A DNA stretch of 64,000 nucleotides from Vitellaria paradoxa. Taxonomy: Eukaryota; Streptophyta; Magnoliopsida; Ericales; Sapotaceae. Numbering within the stretch: the stretch's first letter is position 1; each line of letters opens with the position of its first letter. The notes under the pieces were generated by a model, which was given only the letters and a program-made list of their open reading frames with translations, did not search any database and had not been told where the DNA came from. The position numbers were made by a program, and so were the translations under genes. Positions 36,264 to 48,101 of the stretch are shown piece after piece. The stretch spans positions 19,646,805 through 19,710,804 of the forward strand of contig CM034236.1 of assembly GCA_019916065.1 (NCBI GenBank), written 5' to 3'.

Positions 36264-36469
36264 TCTATGAAGATTTTTGACTGCAGTTCAATATTGTGGT
36301 TTCTTTGGGTTAGTCTCAGCCATGTGTTCATTGGCATGGAGATATTTGGTAATGCTAACTTTATCTGTTTTTGCCTTCTGTTCAAGTGTTTCTGTGGTTG
36401 TTTGTTGGGCGTTTTTGGTGGTGTGCTTTGCTTTATTGCAGCAGCTTTTGTGCTGATACTCCAGACCTT
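36264..36469 (+). other. Hydrophobic coding-like fragment joined to CACTA sequence
   Basis: Nearly identical to 51580-51764. In two of its frames it encodes a very hydrophobic stretch (for example SLAWRYLVMLTLSVFAFCSS). No homologue occurs in the full CACTA element at 14716-21776, so it is foreign to that element. It marks the junction of the tandem duplication. Origin unknown. Confidence 0.4.
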
Positions 36470-37196
36470 CCGTACGTACGGAAACTGATGCACAAGAGGC
36501 GTCGTTTTGGGTCAAGATAATGGACGAGATGGAGAGGTGTTTATTTTAGAGTCAAAGTCAGCCCCGTTCTGCTCAAGTTAAAAATATTAATTTTTATATT
36601 TATACTTAATTAAAATTTTATAAATTTATTTATTTATATTTTATTGTCACGTTCTCATTCGCTTATTGTTTCATTGTAGGATCCAGACGATAGCAGTTGG
36701 CCCTCCTGGACTGGACCAAGGTGATTTTGTACTGTTTTATTTTTTTTATTTTGTAAATTAATTGTTTATTTTCTTTTTCCTTTTGTGTATATTTGTATAT
36801 AACTTATTTTGTAATTAAATTTCGTACTATTGTTGTATATATAAATGAATATTTTTGTTTTATTTTATTTAAAAAATTTTCTAATACAGGTGCAATTTAA
36901 ATTATAAGTAAATTAAATTAATTTAGAAATAAATATTTTCAAATAAATAATATAAATAATAAATGAATTTAAAAATTAATAAAAAAGTAATTAAAATAAT
37001 TAAAACATTAATAATTTTTTTTTTAAATTAGAAAGTTTATTGCGATTGCCATATGCAATTGCTAATGAAATATCTAAAAAATATTTAAAAATAAATAAAA
37101 AATTAATACACTTTTGCGACTGCTAGAGGCGATCGCTAGTAAAGCCTAAACGGTTGCCAATGTCTTCCTGTCACATGGTGGGGACTTGGCTTTAAG
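36470..37196 (+). mobile_element. 3' part of CACTA element, first portion (start of unit B)
   Basis: Matches 21010-21717: the end of the TnpA-like gene (TGATGCACAAGAGG...GATGGAGAGGTGTTTA), a conserved GGATCCAGACGATAGCAG block, the AT-rich tail and GCAATTGCTAATGAAATATC. It continues at 40983 after the solo LTR. Confidence 0.85.
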
Positions 37197-38083
37197 TGTA
37201 ATAACCTGAATTTTTTTTTCTTAATTAAATTGCTTAAGTGTGGTCGTGATACTTGTTATAATAAAAATCTAGAAAATTGAGGATTTGAAAATTTTTGGAA
37301 TTGGTTGGAAAGATTTTCGGATTTAATTTCACCCTATGTGAGAGTTTAATGTAGATTTCTAAAATTTTTATCCAAACACTTCTTAGCCCAATTATTTATT
37401 TGGTTCAAACCAAGACTATTAACCCATGGGTCAACCCTTTTCTTTGACTCACCTCAACTCACTTCAACTCACTTCAACTCACTTTATCACTCAATGAATT
37501 GACTCATGAATAGTTGCTCTAAATTATTTCCCGACAACTTCATTTCCATCTTCCATACACTCTCACCATCTTTCAAAATTATTTGACTAATTGGACAAAG
37601 AGAAGACCCACATTGATGACCTTAAAGCATCTTTTTCAAATTATTTAGCAAACAAGATTTAAAGCATTTTATTTGAAAGTTAGCATGATTTAAAGCATTT
37701 GGTTAAATTGTCAAAAAGCTAGCATGATTGTTTAAATTTGTCAAAAAGTTAGCTTGATTCCCGGATCATGCCACCTCCATACATCTTCCCCAATGCTTTT
37801 CTTTAATGATATGGTTAGATAGTCAAAAAGTAAGCATGATTCTTGGATCATGCTACCAATTGTATAGGCATGATTTTACCTTAGTTGATTTTTTCTCCAC
37901 TAATAATTTTCTCTACACTCCCTATAAATTGTGTGTCTTCAAAGAGAAGAAAATAAGAGAGAAATAAAAATAAATTATTCATTAGTGAGGCTGAAGATTT
38001 GGTGTTGCTTGGAGGAAGAAGAAAGGCTTGGAATTTTCCAATTTGGGTGGTGTTCAAAGCTAACTCATTTTTCCTTCTCAGAC

Positions 38084-38309
38084 TTGGTCATTAATATCTT
38101 CATTGAGGTAGGATGATGAATCTCCTAAAATATATTTGATGCATTTTCTGGTTTGAAGTATGAAACTTAATTGTGATAAAAATAAATACCCGTATATTGG
38201 TCATTAATATCTTCATTGAGGTAGGATGATGAATCTCCTAAAATATATTTGATGCATTTTCTGGTTTGAAGTATGAAACTTAATTGTGATAAAAATAAAT
38301 ACCCGTATA
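38084..38309 (+). repeat. Exact 113-bp tandem duplication in the solo LTR
   Basis: Copies 38084-38196 and 38197-38309 begin TTGGTCATTAATATC and appear identical base for base. Perfect identity in an otherwise ageing region points to a recent slippage event or an assembly artefact. Confidence 0.9.
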
Positions 38310-39332
38310 TTGGGGGTAGGGAAGCCAAAATTTTGACTAAAGTAACTCAGTATGCTGACAGCTCTCTATTTGTAACTTCTTATGTGCTTCTAACCCCTAA
38401 AACGGTGGAATTAGGCTTTGGCTAAAACATAAAAGTTGTAGCCCTTTCAGTTTTCTTTTCAACCCAAAAAGAATTGCATCAATCCGATTTGTGAGTCAAA
38501 AGTTATGCCCAAAATACTGAGCACGTGTAAAATTATATTTTCTGGACAAACTGAATTCAAAGCTGTTTTTGTACCTTTAGACCTTAAAATTTTAAAAAGT
38601 GTAAAACATGAAAGTTGTAGGTCTTGAAGTCTAGTTTCTACAGATGTAAAGTTTATAGATATTAGAGTCTTACTCTATGTTATATGAATTTTCTTTCAAG
38701 CTGCTATTCTGTTTAGCTTTAATTGATGCTTGTTTGGATTTGTTTAGAATATTATGTTTAAAGATTTATTTAAATTTCCAATTTCCTTCTGTTAGTTATT
38801 GTCATGTTAATAATTTCTATTGATATGAAATTATTTTAAACTAGATATTATGTATTATTTGACACTCTAATATTGATGATAATTTGACTTAGATAATCAG
38901 TTTCATCATGGATAGTTGGATGACTTATTCAAACTAAAATGCTAGTATTTGATAAAATGCCCAAAAGAAACAATGGACTTGTTCTTTTCTCATTTGGTCT
39001 TTCTTAAATGAATTTGATTTATTTTGGCATTGTTTTGTCAACCTAGCAAGTTATATGATTATATTTTTATGATTAAGTGAATTTAATGAAACTCATTTAA
39101 TACCTTCCTAAACATTGGGATAATTCTGTGGACATTTGTGGATATCTTGAAACCAAAAACCTATGATAAGGGTTTGGTTATAAATAAGATGATGATTGGA
39201 AATTTATTTAAAGTTTTTTTTTGAATAAAATAAAACTTATCAATTTTGCTAAAAGTTAAATATAAGTCCAAGAGCTATTTATTATCTTTATATTCCATAA
39301 AATAATAAAATAAAAGGTAAAAGGAGCAAAAA

Positions 39333-39416
39333 CCGAGATTTGTAGCCAATGAGGTTCGAACTTGCGACTTTAAATCGCAATTAGGGTCGCCCACCCACTA
39401 AGCTACCAACCTCGGT
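39333..39416 (-). other. tRNA-like sequence in the solo LTR
   Basis: On the minus strand ACCGAG pairs with CTCGGT at the other end. TAGCTTAGTGGG fits the polymerase III A box and AAGTTCGAACC fits the B box. Loop spacing is off and the anticodon stem is irregular, so it is probably a tRNA-derived relic and not a working tRNA gene. Confidence 0.5.
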
Positions 39417-40136
39417 CTAATTAATATACCATTAGAAATAATTTTATTCTTATCAAATTTGGTACGGTAAGCTTGTCAAAACAATTAACTAAAATACTAG
39501 TTTGTATTCTAAATTTTTTTTTTACTTGCTAATTGTTAATTTACATATAGCGCCTACCTTTGTGATAATGATATTGATGACTATGTTAAATCTTTGATTT
39601 ATTGAGAATTACTATTAAAGTATGGATATAGATAAAGTGCTTAAAAATATATTGCATGTGACTAAATAATCTCACTTTTGATTCATCGCCCGAGAACATT
39701 GCCGGTTGTTGTTAAAAATGTCTGATTTCCATACAAGGTACCCTTGGAATGTAAAAGGGTGAGAAGAAATTAAGGCACTTCGTGCTAAAGCTATTTTTGG
39801 CAATGGGGTGATGGGTGGATAGAAATGGCCTTTTAGATGAAGATGAGAACATGCATTTTATTTGGGAGATGCTCCCTTCTGACCTGGCCAGTCAGGTAGC
39901 CGGTCGCGACGGCTAGGTTTTTGGTAGGTGACACCGTCGGTATGCATTGGATGCTAAGCCCGTAAAGTCACTGGTTCCCAAGGCTGGAGGTAGAGGAGGA
40001 TAGGAGTATGATTATCTTAGGAGGATTTATTTTAAACTCCTTTACAAAATTTTACTGTGACCAGCAACCTCTCTTGTTATGTATGAATGATGTGTTGGAA
40101 TTATTTAATTATATTTAATTCCTCTCGATTAATATT

Positions 40137-40137
40137 T

Positions 40138-40176
<39 letters not shown>
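40137..40176. repeat. (AT)n microsatellite
   Basis: About 16-17 AT units inside the solo LTR, next to the second tRNA-like relic. Confidence 0.95.
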
Positions 40177-40177
<1 letters not shown>

Positions 40178-40179
<2 letters not shown>

Positions 40180-40261
40180 AAACCGGTATCGCTACCGGGT
40201 TTGATCCCGAGACCTTGAAGATCTAAATCTGAGATCCCTACCACTGCGACACAGACTTCAT
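40178..40261 (-). other. Second tRNA-like relic
   Basis: On the minus strand TCGCAGTGGTAG fits an A box and GGGATCAAACCC a degenerate B box. The ends (ATGAAGT..., ...GGTTTCAT) pair partly. Same interpretation as the relic at 39333. Confidence 0.45.
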
Positions 40262-40982
40262 TGTGGTATACACATCAGTATTTAATTATTTTACATGTAA
40301 GTAAAATAGTAGTTACGGTGACGATTTCATCGAACCGTTGTAAGTATAATTTACATTATTCAGTTGAGATCTATTGAATTAATTGTTGCATAAATAGTAT
40401 GCCACTTAAACACATTCACTTAATACAGCGTAATATTACAACCACTGCATATAGGCACCTAGGAGATTCTGATTACTGGGCTTTAGTAGCTCACCCCTTG
40501 TAGGAATATTTTTTTCAGGATATTAAGCACAGGGATACAGAAGATGAGCTGGAAAGAGATTAAATTCTCTTAAATATTCCATCAGAAGAGTTATCTATTT
40601 TTTCTTCTTTTCTGCACAGAGCTGGAGGACTTTATTTTTGGTCTGTAATAATTGTTGGATGATTGTAATTATTAAGCATAGACCTAATTTGCTTTTATTT
40701 GGTATGTAATGTTAATAGCGTGATTGGGACACTTAGATGGTTCTGTAATATTTTGTGCCCTGTAGTTGAAATCCCATCAAATGGTTCAGTCCAATGACTT
40801 ATAAATATTGTTTGAGATAATCATAGGATTTTGACTATCTTAAATTTTTCTTACGGGTCAACCCCAATTTGGAGGAAAACTCTGGGGTGTGACAGCGTGT
40901 TATTATCGTTTTATTTTTATACCTAACAAATAAATTCCAAGTCACCCCTGGGCATTCGGTTATGAAAATCCGGGGCGTGACA

Positions 40983-41229
40983 TTAAGTTCAAAAGAAAGA
41001 ATTAGCGATCACTTGGTCCTTAAGCAATCGTGAAAGGTATCTACTTAAATTCACTAGCAGTCGACAATGTGGTCGCTAATACAAAAATAGCGGTCGCTAA
41101 TAAGTTTTAATGACGGTACAATTGCGACTCTTCAGCGGCAATCGCCAATATGTTTAAGCGACCGCTACCAGCCTTTTTAGCGTTAGCAACTGCTAGTGAC
41201 GGTTGCTAAAACCCTCTTTTCTAGTATTG
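40983..41229 (+). mobile_element. CACTA right end in unit B
   Basis: Continues 37196 after the solo LTR. Carries several subterminal GCGGTCGCTAATA / AGCGACCGCT repeats and ends CTAGTATTG, one mismatch from the complement of CACTACTAG, followed by TTG (41230-41232), the same triplet as before the left end at 14716. Confidence 0.8.
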
Positions 41230-41883
41230 TTGCGATCAAACTTAAAGAAGTAAATAGTTAAGAGTATAACACTTTATTTTGAATGGTAGATTTGATGGGA
41301 TCTGATTTATTTGATGAAAATTTCACTAATTCTTATGTTTGAGATCAAAATAAACTTTTATATATTGGATTTAATTTTATTTCATAACTAAAATTTTAGA
41401 ATTTATATATCATTTGAAATTTAATTCAAAACAATAGGATTTAATAAAAATTTAATTTTTTTAAATTATCTAGGTAAACAAATTTACTCTTATACATCAT
41501 ATTTTTTATGTTTTCTTTTTTCTACTAGTATGGTCAAATTTGACATTTTTCTTAAATTAATTCAATTTAATTCTTAAATTTAAATAAGTATTCTAAATAT
41601 AAAATCTTATTTATCAAATCAAATAAAATAAATTTTTTACTTTAAAATCAAATTAATTTTAACATAGAAATGTTTTTAAACAGAGTGTAAAAGTTTTTAT
41701 TTTTTTAATTTAGTACTTCAACCAGTTCCAATTTAGCCACTTTATGATTTTTATTTATTTATTTATTATTATTATTTTTTTGAGCGGGGCGGCAAAACAA
41801 ATGTACGTGTGGACAGATACTATGGGGAAATTAAACGATACAAATTCCTAGAATTGGTCTAAGGCGAATTAGAGCATTGATCA

Positions 41884-42652
41884 TGATCTAGAGTGACGGA
41901 CAATCAGAAGTTTCGCAAGTAGAATGGGTTAGATAATCGTACTACTGTCAACCTCCTAAGCTGTGTGGTTTAGAAAGTCAAAATCAGAGACATTTTGCTA
42001 GGTGGACAATGACCCATAAATATTTTAGGTAAGTGAAAGAAAGTCAAGATCAGAGACAGTTTGCTAGGTTGACCATGACTCATTAATATTTTAGGTTAGT
42101 TAAAAAACTTGTGGACTGGACCCAGTCCATTTTCCTTGTGCCTGAAGTTCATAAAAGTTAATAATAATAATAATAAAAGTTAGTTAACTATATTTTGTTA
42201 TATATAGTAATGTGTTTGGTTGATTAAAATTAATTAAAATTTATTAATTTTTATCAAATTTTTATATATTTTTTTCATTAAATTTTAACACATGTCACTT
42301 TTACATCAAATTTTTATACTTTTATTATACTTTTTGACAAAACTTTTACCGATCAAAGTTTCATAGGTAAAATAGGCTAGATAATTGTAATACTGTCAAC
42401 CTCATAAAGCCGTGTGGTTTCGAAAGTCAAAATCGGAAACAATTTGCTAGGTTGACCATGAACCATAAATGTTTTAGGTGAGTAAAAGAAAGCCAAAATC
42501 AGAGACAATTTGCTTGGTTGACCATAACTCAATAATATTCTAGGTTAGTAAAAACGTGTTGATTGGACCCAGTCCATTTTCCTTGTGCCTGAAGTTCATA
42601 AAAGTTAATAGTAATAAAAAAAAGCTAGTTAATTATATTTTGTTATAAATAG
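41884..42652 (+). promoter_or_regulatory. Duplicated promoter of peptide gene B
   Basis: The promoter occurs twice: 41884-42210 (ending with a decayed TATATATAG box and TAATGTGTTTGG) and 42340-42652 with the intact TATAAATAG (42644-42652). W-box cores: AGTCAA at 41976, 42042 and 42425, TTGACC at 42069, 42452 and 42518, twice as many as in A. The two copies are separated by about 130 bp of AT-rich sequence. Confidence 0.6.
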
Positions 42653-42690
42653 CAACCTCTAACAATGTGTTTCCTCAAGTTAAAATTAAA

Positions 42691-44956
42691 ATGGCGAAGT
42701 TTGCTGCGGTTCTGAATGTTCTCTTGATTGTTATCTTTCTCTTCACTTTTGAGGTGGCTGCAAGGGAATTTGTTCACACTTGGAGCCCTCTTACCCCTTG
42801 TAAGTTCTGATTTGATCATGATTCATTTTAAAGCTGATTGATATATATATATGTGTGTGTGTAACTATTTAACTATATTTTTGTAGAGGGATAAAAAAAT
42901 ATATGGTGCAAGAATGTAGGTTAACGAACTTATATAGCATTTCTGACACTGGGGATGGAGGGTGTGTAGGGTCTTTAATTTTTTGTTTTCATTTGTTTTG
43001 TTTTTGGTATATTTTTCTTTTTATTGTTTGACAAAAGAAAATTAATAATTAAATAAACAGGAAAGAGTAGAGAAAGAGAGGGAGAGAGAAGAAGAAGAAC
43101 AAGGAGGAGGAATTCGGAAGCTAGTATATGCATGTAATTTTATAGATTTATATCTAATGTATATTTTGGTTTCAAAGAATATATAATATATATTTATGAA
43201 GCAGTTTATAAATTGTCATGTTGAGTGCGCAAAGTTCATTTTCACAGCACTTGTAATATTTTGTTAAAACCAGACTAATTTCATAAGGTGAGGGAACCAA
43301 GGTATTTTATTTATATGGGGTAAGATATTAGCGAATTGCATATATATGTGAAGGAGTAATTAGTGTAATATATTAGATTTTTCTTTTTGTTGAAAAAATA
43401 AAAATAAAAATAAGATAATTTAGAATTTTTTTCTCTTTTAAATTTCATTTTGAATAAAGCCTAACTTCGTGGTGCCATGTCAAACAATTTGGCGATTTAC
43501 GTGCTCTTTTGAATTCTATTTTGAATAAAGTTTGTCTTGTTGGCGTGTGGAATTATTTGGGGGTTTGGGGCCTAAAGTGAAAAAAATAATTTAGGCCTAA
43601 AAATTTGGGTTCTGTACCATAGATACTCTTAAGTATTTTTTTTATAAATTAAGACAAGTACGAAAAGTATTTCATAGAATGAGTATTAATGTTAAGAAAA
43701 AATAAAATTAAAATAATTAAATATATCTATATATATATTTTTTAAATTTGAGGTTTGGTTATGAGGTTTTATTTTTATAAATTAAGATAAGTTTTAAAAA
43801 AATATTTAAAATTAAGATGAGGCTTGAAGTTAAGAAAATGATAAAATTAAAATAATTAAATATATATATATGTATGTATTAAATTTTAGGGTTTTCTTAT
43901 TGGATGAATTATTATTTTTATAAAGTAAAATAAATTCCAAAACTATTAAGATGAATATTGAAGATGAAGAGAGGATAAATTTAAAATAATCAAATATATA
44001 TATATTTTTTAAACTTGAAGCCTTCCTAATAGGGGGCTTTAAGACATTGTCTAAGTTATCAAATGCTTGAATTGGCCCTAGCTGTGATGCCACTGTCATC
44101 TTTTACAACCTTTATATATATCTATATATATATAAGTTTTAATAAATTATAATTTCTTTTTTATTTTTCATAGTTAAGGTGAAAATCACTTACACATCTG
44201 AATTTTAAAAACTTACACTTATATTCTTTCTCTTGAATTTTAAAAATTTACATTTATATCTCTTATGCTTTGTACTAAAGTGAAGTTGTAAATAATGTCA
44301 AATTTTTAAGTGAAAAGATAAAAAATACTCATTAAAAATTAAATAAAATTAGAGAGTATACATACGCATATAAAAAAAATATATTCTATTTCTTATGATT
44401 CATTCAAACGAACTTTTACTTCTCAATAACCCATCTATGAATAAAAGTGTGGGTAATATAAAATAAAGAGGGTATAAATATAATTTTTAAATTTACTTAG
44501 AGTCAAAACTATTGTGTTTGACAAATTTTTTAATGTTTTCATTTCAATCAGAAATACAAAAGATGTAAATGTATTTTTTTTTAAATTTAAAGAGTATAAG
44601 TGATTTTTATCTTAAAAATGAAAAAATAATTGCCCCTCTTAATAAAATAGTAACATATATATGTCCAAATTCAAGGAGAAGAAAAAATACACCCAATCAG
44701 ATAACTAATTTAAAGACAATACAGAATCGAAGGCAGTACCTATTATTAAAGTTGGTTCTAGTCCAGTGAATTCTTTTCTTTTATCAATATCATTGTTAGT
44801 CTTTTAGTTATTATTTTTGGATATCACCAACCACTTACGTGAAATAATTAACTTTGTTTTGTCTTGGTTTTCTTCTTTTCATCATCAGACAAGAATAGTA
44901 GGCTGCTGCTCCGCAACCCTCCTTCTGGAGATATCTCATGGCCTCACAATCCCTGA
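42691..44956 (+). CDS. Small secreted peptide precursor, copy B (two exons)
   Basis: Exons 42691-42799 and 44889-44956 with a 2089-bp GT-AG phase-1 intron; predicted 58 aa. Signal peptide as in copy A with K9N. Then REFVHTWSPLTPYKNS and the tail RLLLRNPPSGDISWPHNP. Exon 1 differs from copy C by one base (T36 codon ACC against CCC) and from copy A by three silent and three replacement changes. The tail is the most altered part but keeps frame, the Trp, and HNP before TGA. Same promoter spacing (TATA to ATG 47 bp). It may act as an extracellular signalling peptide after processing near R-rich or Pro-rich sites; that is inference from layout only. Confidence 0.7.
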
Positions 44957-45344
44957 TATCCATATCGTCAAAATTTGTGAATGTTGGAATCCTATCAGAT
45001 CCCTTTTCATGTTGTGCCTCTAAGCTCGGAAATGGTTATAAATTCCCAAAACAAGTGATTTTCATTTTGTATTTAAAGAGAGAGAGAGAGAGAGTTGTTT
45101 TATGTGCATTGTATTTTGAGAAGTGTAATATATATATATTTTGAATAAGTTCTAATGAAATTATTCTAAGATAATTTCGTGTGTTTCATAGTTAGGGTGT
45201 TTGCTCTTTCTAGTATCTTTTTCTTTTACACATTGTTTTGAACGATGGATTTAATTTCATTTGATGAGAATTCTTTTCAATCTTTATACTTAATGTTAAA
45301 ATAAAATTTTATGAGTTTGATTTGATTTGATTTCATAATCTAAA
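44957..45344 (+). other. 3' flank of gene B
   Basis: Conserved 3' untranslated-like sequence to about 45130, with a (GA)n run at 45079-45095. No separate gene. Confidence 0.45.
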
Positions 45345-47135
45345 TTCATTATTACAATAATTGATAAAAATCACACTAAGAAATTTATAAAGATGACAGT
45401 TTTAGAAAAAATGTGATAAAGATTTGTGACTTAAATTTTTTATCTCGATTTAATTAAAAAATTGAGATAAAAAGTTACTTTTAATACTTTTTATCCCACT
45501 TTTGTTAAAACTGTGATTGTATTTAAAACGAAATAAAAGATTAATGGAAACCATCTCTAGAAAAAACTGAGATAAAAGATCAGTGAAAATATCTCTAGAA
45601 AAAACCGAGATCAAAAAGTGAGGAAAATCATATCTTAAAGCAAACAAGATAATTAAAAGAATGAGAAACAATATTGTTATTTCTTTCTCTATATCTCTCT
45701 TAAATAATTTTGTTTATCACTTTATATGATTTAAATTAAATTTCATAAATTTTACTGTAACATTTATTTATTAATTTTAATTAATTGAATATGTTATAAA
45801 AATTATAATCATAGATCAGTAAACAAAAATATTTTTAGATTAATGCTAAAACTAGATTTACCAAGTCAAATTTAAATAACATTAAATGTATAATCATTAT
45901 TTTTTCAGTAAATATATGGGAGTAGTCTTCATAATTTGTATGACTTATAATCAAGTGAATATTAAATATTTAATATCTAATAAATATTTAATGTATCTTT
46001 AATGTAAATTATATTAAAAGTGACATTATTTTATATTTTGTTGAAAGTGATAAAAATTTAGAAATAAAAATAATAAAAATTTTCATTTTTTTTTTGTCTT
46101 TTTAGAATTGTTTTTTGAATGCAATCATTGAAAATATTTATATTTTGTATTACAAATCAATTTTTAAAATAGTTTTCAAAAATTTTGTTTCCAACAATAA
46201 TTTTTTAAAACTAAAAATAAATGCGACCTTATTACTTTTAAAAATATAATACAAAACGAAGAAAAATATATTATAAATAATGAGTCATGATTAAATATAT
46301 GCTATATACAAAGATTAAAGAAAAATAAAAAAAATATTTAAGATCATTTTTAATTAAATACTATAGATATTTATAAATTATTTATTAAGTATTCGCATAG
46401 TTTTATATATTAGTTATGATTTTAAATTATTGCAAAAAGTTAAAATAATTAAATAAATTAAATTTTTTATTATTTTTCCCAACCAATTGATTAGGAAAAG
46501 TGCAACTTTTAGCTACTAATTGATTGGCAAAAGTCATAATAAATTATTGTAAAAAACTTAAAATAATTCAATTAAAATAATATAATTTTATTATTTTTAG
46601 TAACCCCAAAAGTGATAAAAAAATTGTTTATATATATATTAATATGTAAAATGTACATGTAAATGAAAACTTGGACTAAAGGTCAACTATACTAACTTCC
46701 AGAGGAATGGCATGAGTTTGATTCTCAATTGAAACAAAAAAATATCAAATATATATAATTACTATAATGATAAGATGTCAAATGGTACTATGATGGCATG
46801 ATAGTAGTTTGCCATGTGAATTTTTATTATTTTTAAAATTAATCTATTTTTTAGCGTGATTATTTGTTTATATTTGATAACGGTTTTTCAAAAAAAATAA
46901 AATCAAAATTTATAAAAGTTTACATGAGATTTCTTTTCATCTCAATTTTTACCATACAATATCACACTTTTAGTGTGTGATTGTTGTGTGTTTTCGATCA
47001 CGGTTGTAAATTATGATCGAAAAAAGGTGACTTACAATCTTACTTGGATCAATCACGCTTTTGTAACTGAGATAAAAAGTAAAACATTGCACTTAACAAC
47101 TCTAATGTTTATGCATTTTTTGTAGTCGTGATTTT
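45345..47135. mobile_element. About 1.8 kb segment private to unit B, possible CACTA-like element
   Basis: Units A and C join directly where B has this AT-rich segment. The left side has CACTAAGAAATTT (45374) and the right side TTTTTTGTAGTCGTG (ending 47130), a weak inverted pair. Internal sequence repeats GATAAAAAGT-like words near both ends. No target duplication could be set, and no protein is recognisable. Confidence 0.4.
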
Positions 47136-47561
47136 GAAATTTATGTATCATTTGAAATTTTAATTCAAAAATAATAGAATTTAATGAGAATTCATTTTTA
47201 TCATAATCCATCTAAGTAAAACTACTCTCTTATATCATGTTTACCATATTTTCTATTTCTTATTGATATGGTTAAGTTTGATATTTCTTTTAAATGAATT
47301 CAATTTAATTTTTAAATTTAAACACGTGTCTAGATTTCATTTATTAATTAAATCAAATCAGTTTTAAAATAAAAATATTTTCCAAACAGGGTGTTAAGAA
47401 TATTATTGATCTCTTTAACTCTAGAGTTTGGATAGAATTTGGTGTTTTTACGACTTCAAAATGAATTTTATTATATAAATGTTGAATCTATTATACACAA
47501 CACCTCACGTCACTTTGTCCAGATAATACGCGCCCGCCCATAATCACCTGTACGTCATCTA

Positions 47562-48101
47562 GGCACCATTTGGAGTGTTATAAAACTTCAAAAAATTATA
47601 TAAAATTCTAATAAATTTTATAATTTATTAAAATTCTCTATTACATTTTTACTTTTTTTCACCTTCACTAACTTAAAAAAATTTCAATATTTTATTAAGA
47701 AAATAAAAAATTCGTAACGAAATTAATTGAGTGTGAATTTTTTTCTTTTTACAATCATATTTTTCACGTCGAAAGTTTTCAAATGAGTATCATTGTCGCT
47801 TATTTATCTTCAATTTTTAATCTGTTAGAATAGATTTGGGTAAACAGTTCTAATGGTTAATCGGTATAGAATCCGTTAGAATGGATTTTGAAGACCGTTC
47901 TAACGGTTTTGTTTTGTTCAGAGAGAGAAAAAGTATTTTTTGAATCTGGTAGAACGGATTTAGGAAACCGTTCTAAAAGTTTTAGCACTGTTCATATCTA
48001 AAAAACGCAATTTGAATAAAACACCAAACGCCCTCAAAAACCCAAAATCATGTTTTTTCTTTTTTTTTTTTCTTTTTTTTTTATCACTCCAAATGCTACA
48101 G
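47562..48101. mobile_element. 540-bp MITE-like insert shared by units B and C
   Basis: Absent from unit A, which reads GTCATGTAATAAAC at 34041-34054. Ends GGCACCATTTGGAGTG and CACTCCAAATGCTACAG form an inverted repeat centred on CATTTGGAGTG. Inside are several copies of CCGTTCTAACGG / CCGTTAGAATGG. Its presence in B and C only shows that these two units share a more recent ancestor. Confidence 0.7.

Larger units (their letters stand above)
37197..40982 (+). mobile_element. Solo LTR of a Gypsy element (3786 bp), TTAAG duplication
   Basis: Starts TGTAATAACCTGAA and ends GGGGCGTGACA, flanked by TTAAG at 37192-37196 and 40983-40987. The empty site is seen at 52492-52498 in unit C. Starts and ends of this wording and lengths of several kb are usual for Tekay/Del-like Gypsy LTRs. 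No internal coding region, so recombination between two LTRs left one. An additional GGGGTGTGACA at 40884-40894 resembles a second LTR end. It holds a TATA-like CTATAAATTG at 37922-37931, an exact 113-bp duplication, two tRNA-like segments and an (AT)n run. Confidence 0.8.

Noticed and set aside
36261..36488. Membrane protein gene
   Set aside because: Hydrophobic stretch is open in several frames on both strands, has no start context or conserved partner, and sits at a duplication junction.
39333..39416. Functional tRNA gene
   Set aside because: Stem and loop spacing are irregular and it is embedded in a retroelement LTR.
44817..45023. ORF overlapping exon 2 of copy B in other frames
   Set aside because: Not open in copies A and C at homologous positions, unlike the spliced peptide frame.
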